Source: CAYXZP01 sp964469485 (GTDB lineage Bacteria; Desulfobacterota; Binatia; UBA1149; CAYXZP01). From it: a DNA stretch of 64,000 nt. Within the stretch, counting starts at the first letter, position 1. The number at the start of each line of letters is the position of its first letter. A model generated the notes under the pieces. It was not told the DNA's origin. It worked only from the letters and a program-made list of their open reading frames with translations, and did no database searches. Where the stretch lies: NCBI GenBank assembly GCA_964469485.1, contig CAYXZP010000002.1, forward strand, positions 1 to 64,000. Direction: 5' to 3'. A program made the translations under genes and the position numbers. Positions 32,895 to 42,300 of this stretch are shown here, one piece after another.

Positions 32895-35245
32895 ACGCGC
32901 GCTTTTACCAATATCGCCGGCAGCAGCGTGAGATCGGCGGCAAGACACACGAGCATGACGATGGCCGACAGGGCCCCAAACTCGCGAATGGTCGCGAAAC
33001 CGGAGAGCGTGAGCACGAGAAACCCGGCCACCAACATGAACGAGGTTGAGACGATGGGCCGCCCTATCCGGACCGTGCAGGCGGTGGCGGCCTCTTCGGG
33101 GGAAAGCCCGCGGCCCCGTTCATGGCGGTAGGCCACGAGGAAGTGCGCCGTGTCGTCTATGGCGATGCCGAGCGCGGCACAGCCGATGAGGCTGGTCGGC
33201 AGCGACAGCGTGGCCGCTCCCGCCCCGAGCAGGCCGAAGAACATCAGGACGGGCACGAGGTTGGGCGCCATGGCCAGCGCACCGACCTTGACCGAACCGA
33301 AGAAGCGCCACACCAGCACGAAGATCGCCACCGTGGCCAGCCCAACGGCCCGCGTTTGGCTGTCGGCGATGATGTCGGCACCGTGGTTGACGAGCAGCGT
33401 ATTGCCCGTGACCGTGGCCCGGATCCCCTCTGGGAGCGCTGTGCGCTCGAGGATCCCGTGGATGTCACGCTCGAGCTGGCGAACCGTCGCCGAGCCGCTC
33501 GCCGGTGTTCTGACGACCAGGTTGGCGCGGCTATGGTTGGAATTGGCCAGTTGCCGCAATTCAGCCTTGGGGATGAAGAACATCAGGTCGGCCACCTCGC
33601 CGCGGCTCGCAGGTATGCGTTCGGCGGCCGCATCGTCGTTCTCGAAGGCACGGTTGAGCGGTTCGATGAGATCTACGGCCGAGATGGTGTTCGTCACCAT
33701 GGGTAGCGCTCCCACCGACCGTTGCAGTTGGGCCAGGGCCCGGAGCTTGGCCGGTTCGCGAAAGGCCCCTTCCGTGCCCCCGTCGAGGCTGACGTAAACC
33801 GGCACCGAACCCCCCATCGCCTTGTTGATCGCATCGAAATCACGCCGTACCGGCGAGTCGCGGTCGAAGAAGTTGAGGTAGTCGGTGTCAACGACGATGG
33901 CCGGCACCAGCAGGGCGGCGGTCACGGCGGCCAGCCCCCACAGGGCCAGCATGCGGCCCGGCCTGCGGGTCGAGTTGCGGGCCAGCGCCACCAGGCTCCG
34001 TTCCAGGACGACGGGCATGCGGGTGCCCGTACCCGCCCGGTCTCCGGACCCGCCCGCCATCAGCGCCGGGATCCCGGCCAGACTGATCATGGTGACCGAG
34101 ACTATGCCGAGCACCGTGAAGGCGCCGAGTTCGTCGATGGCCGGCACCGGCGAGGTCAGCAGCGCCCCGAAACCGACCACCGTCGTGGTTGCGGCCATGC
34201 CGACCGGTGCGCGGCAGTATTCGAGACAGTCCAGGGCCGCCCGGCGCCGGTCGGGCTGCCCGGCGCTCATCTCCTCGAAGCGGGCCAGGACGTGAACGCC
34301 GTAGACGCTCCCCACGCATATGAGCATGGGGCCCAGCACCACGGTTATGAGGTTTAGCGGTCTACCGAGCCAGGCCAGCGTGGCGTACACCCACAGGGTC
34401 GCCAGTACGCTTGCCCCGACCGGCAAGACGGTGGCCGCAAGCGAGCGCGACAGAGCCCAGGCCACGGCCGAGCCGACGACGACGGCCAACGGTATGAGCC
34501 GGACAAGGTCGTGGACCATTATCCGGTGCGTGTGAGCCTTGACGTGCTGGCGGCCGGTCACGTGGAAGGCGAAGCCCGGCACGGTCTCGGCGGCGAGTAT
34601 CGCCATCACCCGCTCGTCGATGCCGGCGGCGACGAAGTCACCGTCGCTCATCTTCCTGAACGACACGTTGATGGCCGCGGTGTTGGCGTCGGCCGACACC
34701 AGGATCTTCGGATATATTCGGTCGGACAGGGCCCTCTGCCGGAGTTCGGCCAGAGAGTGTTCGTCTGTGGGGATGTCGTCGATGAGGTCGGCAAGTTCGA
34801 CGAGGTCTTCGTCGCTGCGGTAACGGTACGCGACCGTGTTGGTAAGGCTCTTGACCGACCGCACGCCCGGAATACGGCGGATGGCGTTGCTTATACGGCG
34901 CAATCGTTCGAGAGCCTCGCGAGTGAATACGCCCCCGGTCGTGTTCATCGCGATCACGAACAGGTCGTCCTCGCCGAAGTTGGCGATGGCCTCGTGGTAG
35001 GCCTCGATCGCCGGGTCACGGCTGTCGAGAAGCGGCTCCTCGGAGGGATCGAGGGTCATGTTGACCCCCAGGGGGGCGGTTCCAAGGAGCGCGGCGAGCG
35101 CGGCGATACTGAGCGCGCCGATCGTCGTCAGTACCAGGACGCGCGCGCGCAGGAGGGTCCGGGGGGCCGCGAAAGCGGCGATTAGCGGAAGCAGGAGCGC
35201 GGCTGCGACCGCGACGGCAATGGCCATGTCGGCGTCCAAGGGCAT
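32891..35245 (-). CDS. RND/MMPL-family exporter
   Basis: A 784-aa RND-type permease, full length with 12 expected helices. The two halves show 'GPMLICVGSVYGVHVLARFEEM' and 'GCAALGIAIDDTAHFLVAYR', with periplasmic domains after the first and seventh helices ('LDPSEEPLLDSRDPAIEAY'). It likely exports lipids or hydrophobic compounds, perhaps handing them to the LolA-like protein encoded convergently. I start at the ATG at 35245 because a TATATA-like -10 lies 7 nt upstream; the frame is open to 35299. It resembles the truncated exporter at the window start in architecture. Confidence 0.9.
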   Translation of the reverse strand: MPLDADMAIAVAVAAALLLPLIAAFAAPRTLLRARVLVLTTIGALSIAALAALLGTAPLGVNMTLDPSEEPLLDSRDPAIEAYHEAIANFGEDDLFVIAMNTTGGVFTREALERLRRISNAIRRIPGVRSVKSLTNTVAYRYRSDEDLVELADLIDDIPTDEHSLAELRQRALSDRIYPKILVSADANTAAINVSFRKMSDGDFVAAGIDERVMAILAAETVPGFAFHVTGRQHVKAHTHRIMVHDLVRLIPLAVVVGSAVAWALSRSLAATVLPVGASVLATLWVYATLAWLGRPLNLITVVLGPMLICVGSVYGVHVLARFEEMSAGQPDRRRAALDCLEYCRAPVGMAATTTVVGFGALLTSPVPAIDELGAFTVLGIVSVTMISLAGIPALMAGGSGDRAGTGTRMPVVLERSLVALARNSTRRPGRMLALWGLAAVTAALLVPAIVVDTDYLNFFDRDSPVRRDFDAINKAMGGSVPVYVSLDGGTEGAFREPAKLRALAQLQRSVGALPMVTNTISAVDLIEPLNRAFENDDAAAERIPASRGEVADLMFFIPKAELRQLANSNHSRANLVVRTPASGSATVRQLERDIHGILERTALPEGIRATVTGNTLLVNHGADIIADSQTRAVGLATVAIFVLVWRFFGSVKVGALAMAPNLVPVLMFFGLLGAGAATLSLPTSLIGCAALGIAIDDTAHFLVAYRHERGRGLSPEEAATACTVRIGRPIVSTSFMLVAGFLVLTLSGFATIREFGALSAIVMLVCLAADLTLLPAILVKARV

Positions 35246-35252
35246 ATTGTCA

Positions 35253-35258
35253 TATATA
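35253..35258 (-). promoter_or_regulatory. -10-like hexamer next to the exporter start
   Basis: On the minus strand an alternating TA stretch (35259-35252) contains TATATA, ending 7 nt before the ATG at 35245. No good -35 is visible. It fits the leaderless pattern seen at several other genes. Confidence 0.4.
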
Positions 35259-35338
35259 TCCGTGACCGCGCCGCCCGGCGCCAGCCCCGAGGGCGGCATT
35301 TTGACGACGTGCCCCCCTTGGGGTTACACATCAGCGGT

Positions 35339-36004
35339 ATGAGTTCCGTGGGCACGCTTCCGGAAATACTCAGGTTATTCCCCTTGGGCGAGGTCGTGCT
35401 CTTCCCCGACACGCTCTTGCCCCTGCATATCTTCGAACCCCGCTATCGAGAGATGCTTGCCGATGCGCTCGCCGGCGACCGCACCATTGCCATGGCCCTG
35501 GTGAAGGGGGCCCGCCGTGCCGTGGCCGAGCAGGAAAACCCCGAGGTGTATCCCGTCGGCTGCGCCGGTCACGTGGTGGAGCACAAACCGCTCGACGACG
35601 GCCGTTCGATGATAGTGCTCAAAGGGGGCGTGAAGTTTCGCATCACCGGCGAACTCGTCGATGACAAGCCCTACCGCAATGTCCAAGCGCAAGCCCTCCA
35701 TGAAGCGCCGGCGCCGATCGAGTCCTTGCGGCTATGGCGCGTGGAGTTGAAGGGGATCATGGCTGATTATGCGGCGGCCAGTTCGGGCTCGTCCGAAGAG
35801 GTGGCGGTCGTGTTCGACCAGCTCGAACTTCGCAGCCTGGTCAACTATCTTTGCGCTTCGATGCCTTTCGACATCGTCGAGAAACAGAGCCTGCTCGAAT
35901 GCGCGACCCCTGAGGCCCGCTATGGCCGCCTTTGTGAGTTGGTTGCCTACAAGACCGCCGAGGCCCGTCTCGGTTTGGGCGCCGACCGTGGGGTCGATTC
36001 ATGA
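35339..36004 (+). CDS. LON peptidase substrate-binding (LON N-domain) protein
   Basis: A 221-aa protein that consists only of the N-terminal domain of Lon. 'LRLFPLGEVVLFPDTLLPLH' with 'IFEPRYREMLADAL' is the family signature, and 'VYPVGCAGHVVEHKPLDDGR' follows. No ATPase or protease domain is present. Such stand-alone proteins are widespread and may bind unfolded protein; the precise role is unknown. The ATG at 35339 is preferred over a GTG at 35309. The stop overlaps the next ATG (ATGA), implying coupling with the sulfatase-fold gene. Confidence 0.88.
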   Translation: MSSVGTLPEILRLFPLGEVVLFPDTLLPLHIFEPRYREMLADALAGDRTIAMALVKGARRAVAEQENPEVYPVGCAGHVVEHKPLDDGRSMIVLKGGVKFRITGELVDDKPYRNVQAQALHEAPAPIESLRLWRVELKGIMADYAAASSGSSEEVAVVFDQLELRSLVNYLCASMPFDIVEKQSLLECATPEARYGRLCELVAYKTAEARLGLGADRGVDS

Positions 36005-37338
36005 GACCCGCCGTCCGTGTCCTGGCCCTGTCGGCCCTGCTCGTCTCCCTCCTGTGGGCGGGACGCGCGGCGCTGTCGCCGGAGCCGCTTTGCCGTGGCT
36101 GCAACATCGTCCTGATCTCGGTCGATACGCTGCGTGCCGACCGCACCGGTGCCTACAACCCCGGCCTGCGGACAACTCCAGCACTCGACCGCCTGGCGGC
36201 CTCCTCGGTCGTCTTCGAGCGGGCGATCAGCCAGTCGGCCTGGACCCGGCCCGCGCACGCTTCGATGCTGACGGGGCTTTACCCATCCGAACACGGCATC
36301 ATCGCGATGTCCGAGCGCAGGCGCCTGCATCCCGGCTTGCCCACCTTGGCGGGCGCCCTCGGGCGGGCGGGCTACCGCACGGCCGCCTTTACGGGTGGCG
36401 CCAACATGGCGGCCGAGTTCGGTTTCGACGGCGGCTTCGATGTCTACCGTTCCCACGGGCGGCGCTTGGGGGACAACCTCGGCGCTGCGCTCGAGTGGAT
36501 GGCCGCTGCGGGCGACAAGCCGTTCTTCTTGTTCCTTCACGGCTTTGACCCCCACCGCCCCTATCGCTCCGAGCCCGAGGACCGCCGGGCCCTCGGCTTG
36601 CCACGGCAAAGGGCGGCGGGACTGAAGAAGGCCTGTGAGAGCGGGCGTGCGCCCGAGGACCTAGCCGGCCATCTGGCCGAATACGATGCGGCCGTACATC
36701 GCGGCGACCGCTCCTTTGGTCGTTTTCTCGGGGGGCTGTCCGATCTCGGACACGGCTCCGACACGGTCGTTATCTTTACCTCGGACCATGGCGAGGAGTT
36801 CTTCGAGCACGGCCGCTGTTTTCATATCCGTACCCTCTACCGCGAAGTGGTCGAGGTTCCCTTGGTCGTCCACGTGCCGGGTCTCGAGCCGCGGCGCTTC
36901 GGCACTCCGGTGCCGGCCTCGGTCGCGGTTGCGCCGACCTTGCTGGCGATCGTAGGGGCCCCGCGCCATGGCGTGAGTGGGCCGAGCCTGGTGGATGCCT
37001 TGCGGGGGAGGCCGTGGCGGTCTGATTTTGTCGTAAGTGAGACATCGAGCCGCTTGGTGCGTTCGACAGTGGGCCGTGGCAGCGGGCATGTGCGCGCGGC
37101 AACGCGCGAGCACGACAAGTTCGTGAACTGGATATCGGCCGGCCGCACCGAATACTTCGATCTCGACAAAGACCGTTATGAGACACGGGCCATCGACCCG
37201 GGCCACCGGGGCAGGGCGCTCGAGAGCGCCCTTGCCGGGTGGGTACGCAGCCACGGGCCGCGCTTGCCGGCACCGGCCCACGGGCCTTTGCCGGCCAGGC
37301 TGGCACGCAGGCTGCGGGCGCTCGGCTACGTAGAGTGA
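36001..37338 (+). CDS. Sulfatase-fold hydrolase with a Thr nucleophile
   Basis: A 445-aa alkaline-phosphatase-superfamily protein with a signal-like N-terminus. Metal ligands are visible in 'VLISVDTLRADRTG' and 'FTSDHGEEFFEHG'. Where classical sulfatases have C/S-x-P-x-R (formylglycine), this protein has 'AWTRPAHASMLTGLYPSEHG', so the nucleophile position is Thr and the Arg is His. This T-x-P-x-H form is common in sulfatase-annotated proteins of these lineages and suggests phosphodiester or phosphonate-type chemistry rather than formylglycine-dependent sulfate ester cleavage. It sits in a coupled row: LON-domain gene (ATGA overlap) before, HAD gene (GTGA overlap) after. Confidence 0.85.
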   Translation: MRPAVRVLALSALLVSLLWAGRAALSPEPLCRGCNIVLISVDTLRADRTGAYNPGLRTTPALDRLAASSVVFERAISQSAWTRPAHASMLTGLYPSEHGIIAMSERRRLHPGLPTLAGALGRAGYRTAAFTGGANMAAEFGFDGGFDVYRSHGRRLGDNLGAALEWMAAAGDKPFFLFLHGFDPHRPYRSEPEDRRALGLPRQRAAGLKKACESGRAPEDLAGHLAEYDAAVHRGDRSFGRFLGGLSDLGHGSDTVVIFTSDHGEEFFEHGRCFHIRTLYREVVEVPLVVHVPGLEPRRFGTPVPASVAVAPTLLAIVGAPRHGVSGPSLVDALRGRPWRSDFVVSETSSRLVRSTVGRGSGHVRAATREHDKFVNWISAGRTEYFDLDKDRYETRAIDPGHRGRALESALAGWVRSHGPRLPAPAHGPLPARLARRLRALGYVE

Positions 37339-38006
37339 CCGTGAACCCAGCGCTCAGAACAAAGGCGGCCATCTACGATCTCGACGGCGTCCTTCTCGAC
37401 ACGGAGCCTTTGTACACCAGGGTGACCCAGGCCATCGTCGGCGAGTACGGCAAGGTGTTCGACTGGTCGATCAAGCGGCACATGATAGGCCGGCCTTCGC
37501 GGGAATCGGCGCGCTATCTGGTCGAAACCCTGTCGCTGCCGATCGGTCCGGACGAGTATCTCGAGCGCAGACGCGACGGCTTGGCCCGCCTGTTCCGCGA
37601 ATCCCCCGCGATGCCGGGGGCGCGCGAGTTCACCCGGCTTCTCGATTCGCGGGGGCTGGTCCAGGCCATAGCGACCAGCAGCGAACGGTCGCTCTACGAG
37701 ATAAAGGCCTTTGCGCACCGGGAGTGGTTCTCGGTGTTCAAGTCGGTCGTCAGTGGCGACCACGACGAGGTCGCCGAGGGAAAGCCGGCGCCGGACATCT
37801 TCCTGGTTGCAGCCCGCGAGCTCGGCGTCGAGCCCGAGGCCTGCATCGTGTTCGAAGATTCGCCCGCCGGTGTGGAAGCGGCAAGCCGCGCCGGCATGCG
37901 CGTGGTCGCGATCCCGGATCCGGCCATGGAACGCGAGCCCTACGCAAAGGCCGACCTCGTCGTCGAGGGTTTCGCCGACCTGGAGCCTGACCGGCTAGGC
38001 CTCTAG
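37335..38006 (+). CDS. HAD-family hydrolase (beta-phosphoglucomutase/GPP-like)
   Basis: A 223-aa HAD subfamily IA phosphatase. Motif I is 'YDLDGVLLDTEP' (nucleophile Asp and acid Asp), motif II 'ATSSERS', the motif III Lys is in 'EGKPAPDIFLVAARELG', and motif IV is 'VFEDSPAGVEAA'. It dephosphorylates or isomerises a small sugar phosphate or related metabolite. The GTG at 37335 overlaps the previous stop (GTGA); a second GTG at 37341 is possible. It converges with the CoA-transferase gene with a 1-bp gap. Confidence 0.9.
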   Translation: MTVNPALRTKAAIYDLDGVLLDTEPLYTRVTQAIVGEYGKVFDWSIKRHMIGRPSRESARYLVETLSLPIGPDEYLERRRDGLARLFRESPAMPGAREFTRLLDSRGLVQAIATSSERSLYEIKAFAHREWFSVFKSVVSGDHDEVAEGKPAPDIFLVAARELGVEPEACIVFEDSPAGVEAASRAGMRVVAIPDPAMEREPYAKADLVVEGFADLEPDRLGL

Positions 38007-38007
38007 C

Positions 38008-39168
38008 TCAACCGACGATGCCGTCGGCCAGTAACGCCTCGACCTCATCCTGGTCGAGGCCGAGTTCGCTGAGAACCTCACGGTTGTGCTGGCCGGGTAG
38101 CGCCGCTTGCGGCGCCGCCCGGCCGGGGGTTCGCGAGAGCCGCGGCGCGGGCGCCGGAGCGAAGCTCTCGCCGGCACTCGCAACGAAGGTTTCCCTGTCG
38201 CTGTTGTGCTGGTGGAGCCGGGCCTCGTCGAGTTCGAGTACCGGCGCTACGCAGGCGTCGGTGCCGTCGAAGATCTCACACCACTCGTCCCTCGTCTTGG
38301 TCGCGATGATCTCGCTGAAGCGACGGCGAAGCAGTGGCCAACCCTGACGGTCCATTTGCGGCGGAAGTTCCTCGGAGCCGAGACCGAGCCCTTCGATAAA
38401 GGCCGTGTAAAATTGCGGCTCGAGAGCCCCGACCGCCACGAAGCCGCCGGCGGCGGTTTCGTAGACCTCGTAGAACGGCGCACCGCTGTCGAGAAGGTTC
38501 TCGCCGCGCGCGTGTTCCCACACACCGCCCTGGCGCATACCGAAGATGAAGCTTGCCAGGTTGGCGGCGCCATCGACCATCGCAGAGTCGATCACCTGGC
38601 CCTTGCCCGACCGTTCGCGTTCGAAGAGGGCCAGCACGATCCCCATTGCGCACAGCATTCCGCCCCCGGCGAAATCTCCGAGCAGGTTAAGCGGGGCCAG
38701 GGGCCTGTCTCCGGCACGTCCGATAGCGGACAGGACACCCGACAGTGCGATGTAATCGATGTCGTGACCGGCCATGGAGGCGTAGGGACCGTCCTGGCCC
38801 CAACCGGTAAGGCGCGCGTATACCAGAGCGGGGTTGCGCGCCAGCAGTTCAGCTGGTCCCAGGCCCAGCCTTTCCATGACGCCTGGACGGAAAGGTTCCA
38901 GCACCACGTCGGCGTCCTCGAGCAGGCGCAGGAGGATATCGAGTCCCCGTTCGCTCTTGATGTCGAGGCCCAGAGCGCGTTTTCCCCGGGCGAGGCAATC
39001 GCGGGCCGGATTGAAGCTGGGGCCCGACCCCCCGGCTGCGGGGCCTGGCCGGTCTATCCTGAGCACAGATGCGCCGAAATCGGCCAGGATCATGCCGGCA
39101 TACGGGGCCGGCGCGAGTCCGGCCATCTCTATGACCCGGATCCCGTCGAGGGGTGTTTTTACAGGCAT
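38008..39168 (-). CDS. CaiB/BaiF-family CoA-transferase (alpha-methylacyl-CoA racemase-like)
   Basis: A 386-aa class III CoA-transferase. 'PLDGIRVIEMAGLAPAPYAG', 'MILADFGASVLRIDRPG' and 'GRDCLARGKRALGLDIKSE'-like segments near the N-terminus match the racemase branch (AMACR), as does 'AGHDIDYIALSGVLSAIG' with its His/Asp pair near residue 125. It would interconvert 2-methylacyl-CoA epimers or transfer CoA, fitting the branched or steroid-acid degradation genes elsewhere in the window. The ATG start has no strong ribosome-binding site. Confidence 0.9.
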   Translation of the reverse strand: MPVKTPLDGIRVIEMAGLAPAPYAGMILADFGASVLRIDRPGPAAGGSGPSFNPARDCLARGKRALGLDIKSERGLDILLRLLEDADVVLEPFRPGVMERLGLGPAELLARNPALVYARLTGWGQDGPYASMAGHDIDYIALSGVLSAIGRAGDRPLAPLNLLGDFAGGGMLCAMGIVLALFERERSGKGQVIDSAMVDGAANLASFIFGMRQGGVWEHARGENLLDSGAPFYEVYETAAGGFVAVGALEPQFYTAFIEGLGLGSEELPPQMDRQGWPLLRRRFSEIIATKTRDEWCEIFDGTDACVAPVLELDEARLHQHNSDRETFVASAGESFAPAPAPRLSRTPGRAAPQAALPGQHNREVLSELGLDQDEVEALLADGIVG

Positions 39169-39230
39169 TTCAAGGGTTTGCCTGGCTACCCGCTGTGGGG
39201 GCCGCAGTCAAAGGGCCCGGGGCTCACCGC

Positions 39231-39248
39231 ACCCCCCATTTTGGGGGT
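39231..39248. repeat. Inverted repeat ACCCCC-CATTTT-GGGGGT
   Basis: A 6-bp stem, ACCCCC (39231-39236) with GGGGGT (39243-39248). It resembles the hairpin at 9120-9138 (ACCCCC..TTTT..GGGGGT core). It lies between the divergent CoA-transferase and Cys-rich genes, upstream of the promoter at 39280. Confidence 0.55.
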
Positions 39249-39279
39249 CTAAGTACCGGTTTTTCCTAGGAATCTTTCG

Positions 39280-39309
39280 TTGACAGCTCTTTAACGCACG
39301 GTGCATACT
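39280..39309 (+). promoter_or_regulatory. Candidate promoter of the Cys-rich gene at 39377
   Basis: A perfect -35 TTGACA (39280-39285), 18-nt spacer and CATACT (39304-39309). The predicted RNA start near 39316 leaves a leader of about 60-70 nt, unlike the leaderless cases in this window. Confidence 0.55.
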
Positions 39310-39376
39310 CCAGAAGTCGGGTCAGGTTTGCTCTCGACCTCAGACTAAAGGCGGACCACGGCCGCCTTTGGCGAGG

Positions 39377-42300
39377 ATGGAACGCGTGCGTTTCGCGGTA
39401 GGTACAATATCGCTCACGCTACTTTTGTCGGCGGTCCCGTACGGCCTGCCGACCGCTGCCGTCGCTCAGGCCACAGAGGAACCCGACGCCCCGCTCTCGG
39501 AGTCGGCGTACAGCTGCCAACAGGCCCTCATGCGCGTGTCGCACCGCTACCTGACGCGCAACCTCAAGATCCGTCATAGGTGCCGTGCCAGGGCGTCCGC
39601 GGCGGCCGCCTGCCTGACCGGGCTCGGCGACGACAAGACGGCCAAGGCCATCGCCAAGCTGCGCGAGCGCGTAGATACCGCCGTGCTCCGCAAGTGCCGC
39701 AACGTCAACCTGAACGACCTTTATTTCCCCGGCCCCTGTGACCTGATCACGACCGGCACCTGTCATATCGACCAGTGCACCGACAGCTACCGAGAATGCC
39801 GGGACACGCTCGAGTCCGGAGATGCGGTCGCTCCGCCGGATTGTGCGGCCGGCCAGTGCATCGAGCGCAACATGTACGTGGGGTGCACGACCCACGCCGA
39901 CTGCCGCGGCGAGGCGGGGACCTGCAAGACCCCCGGCCAGGTTTGTGAAGGCGGTCCCTTTGCCGGGCGGACCTGCCAGGCCGACGCCGACTGCGCCAGC
40001 AGCGCCGAGTGTAAAGACAAGACGGTCGGGGTTTTCGATGTTACGGACCTGAGCACCTGTTTCAAAAGCCTGCTCGACACCAACAGCGAGATCCTTCTCG
40101 ACCAAGAGTATCCCGCCGATTCGTCGACCGGGGCCACGGCGAGAGCGCGCCAGGGCAGAAAAGGCAAGACGAAAAAGAAGGGTTGTGTCGAACGCGCGGC
40201 CACGGCCGCTTCCAGGATGGTGTTGCGCGAACTGCGCACGCGTCAACGCTGCCTGTCCGACGAACGCGCACCCGACACCGGTGAAGAGGCTGCCGATGCC
40301 GGTGAGGATACAGCAGAAGAAGCAACCGGCTGTCGCAAGAACGTGGTCCCCTACGGTCCGGGAACGGGCAACACCCGCGCCGATGCTATCATCGTGCAGG
40401 CCTATGTTCGGCTGTTGTTGCTCGTGCCCTCGGTCTGCGAAGATTCGGACCTTGCCGGCAAGACCTACACCAGTTTCGATCCCACGGGAGCCCCCTTCGA
40501 TGTTTACGACCTGCGCCAGTTCCTGTTCGACACCCACCGTTCCCTCAACCGTGACCTATTGAGCGTTGCCTTTCCCCCGAAGCCGGTATGCGGCGACGGC
40601 GAGCTGCAAGGCTGGGTCGAGGAATGCGACGACGGCAACATATTCAGCGACGACACTTGTCTCCCGAACTGCGCGGCCGCGCGTTGCGGTGACGACCAGG
40701 TCTGCTCGCACACGAGTTGCGAGAGCGGGCCTTCGAGCGGGGCCGAAGAATGCGACGACGGCGCATTGAACTCAGACACGGTCTCTGATGCCTGCCGGAC
40801 CGATTGCGCGAGCCCATTTTGTGGCGACGGGGTGGTTGACTCCGGCGCGGGCGAGGCCTGTGACAGCGGGGCCGCCAACTCGGATACGGCTGCGGATGCC
40901 TGTCGTACGACCTGCGCGCTGGCGACCTGCGGAGACGGGGTCGTCGATAGCAGCGAAGCCTGCGACATTGGCCGCCAGTGCCGGGATGCCGACGGGGTGC
41001 CCGGCTCGCTGTGTACGACCGACGACGACTGCGCGGCCGGCCAGACCTGCGAACCCGGCGGCGAGTCCGCGACATGCGATAGCGACTGCACGCTTGCCCT
41101 CGACCGGGCCCCCGCCGAGGTCAGCGTGACGGGCAGCGGCGTATTCAACTCCATTACTCTGACTTGGGACCTCTCCGTGGTCGGCAAGGCGGCGGCCGTT
41201 GTGGCCGAAGATAAGGACGGGAATCCTGTCTGTGCCGTGTCGACCCAACTGGCAGCGCAAGGCTGCTTGTACAGCCTGGGGAACTACCTGTCGGGAAGCG
41301 AGCTTACGGCCACCGTGGACGGCTGTGATATTGCCCTCGATGAGGCGGCGCCCTTAGTTCTGTTCACCTGTCTTACCGTGGTCGGCGAGGCCGGCGCGGA
41401 GCCCGGTGGCGATGTCACCGTGGACGATGTGGTGTGCAGCGAAGACGGCTGTGGCGAGACCGCCGCCGACATCACCGTGAGCATGGAGGTGTTGGAGGCG
41501 GACTCCTGTGGTGACGGCACCGTCAACTACGCACGTGGCGAAGCATGCGACGATGGCAACCTGTCCGACAATGACGCTTGCCTGAGCGATTGCGCGCTCG
41601 CCCATTGCGGCGACGGCCATGTGTGTAGTGACGGTGCCTGTTCACCCGCAGAGGGCGGACCGGGGGAGGAACTCTGCGATGACGGCAACGACGACGAGGA
41701 GGACGGTTGCCTGAGCACCTGCCGTACGGTCGCGTGCGGGAACGGGACGGTGGACCCGGGGGAAGACTGCGATGACGGCAACACGGTCGAAAGCGATGCT
41801 TGCCTCAACAACTGCATGGAGGCCGCTTGCGGTGACGGGATCATTTACGCGGGCGTGGAGGAGTGCGACGGTGAGAGCGTAGGTGACTGTGAGTTCTGTT
41901 CGGACCAATGCCGTTGTTTCATCGGCAGGGGCTGTCCCGGCTCCGGCGAACTGACGCTGTATGCGGGCACCGGTGTTTCCTGCGCCGGCGACCAGGACTG
42001 CTTTGACTTCTATGGCGAGCAGTACCCCGGCTCTTGCAACCCCGAGCTCAGCCGTTGTACGACCAAGACGCTGCTCACCACGGGTTCCACCGGTATCGCC
42101 CACGGTGCCGATCTGACCGACAACATTTCCTTGAAGGGGCGGCTACAGTGCCCGGACGCGGCCCCCTGCGGTGATTGCGCCGTAATCGGGCTGATGGCCG
42201 ATAATCCGGACGAAGGCGAGCAGGGCGGCCGGTATTGTCGCTGCGCCGCCGACAACCGCCAATACTGCGATGTGCCGCTGGACTCCGACCCCGATGCTTG

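Noticed and set aside
35339..36004. LON-domain gene as a full Lon protease
   Set aside because: Only the N-terminal substrate-binding domain is present; there are no Walker motifs and no Ser-Lys protease dyad, and the next gene is unrelated.
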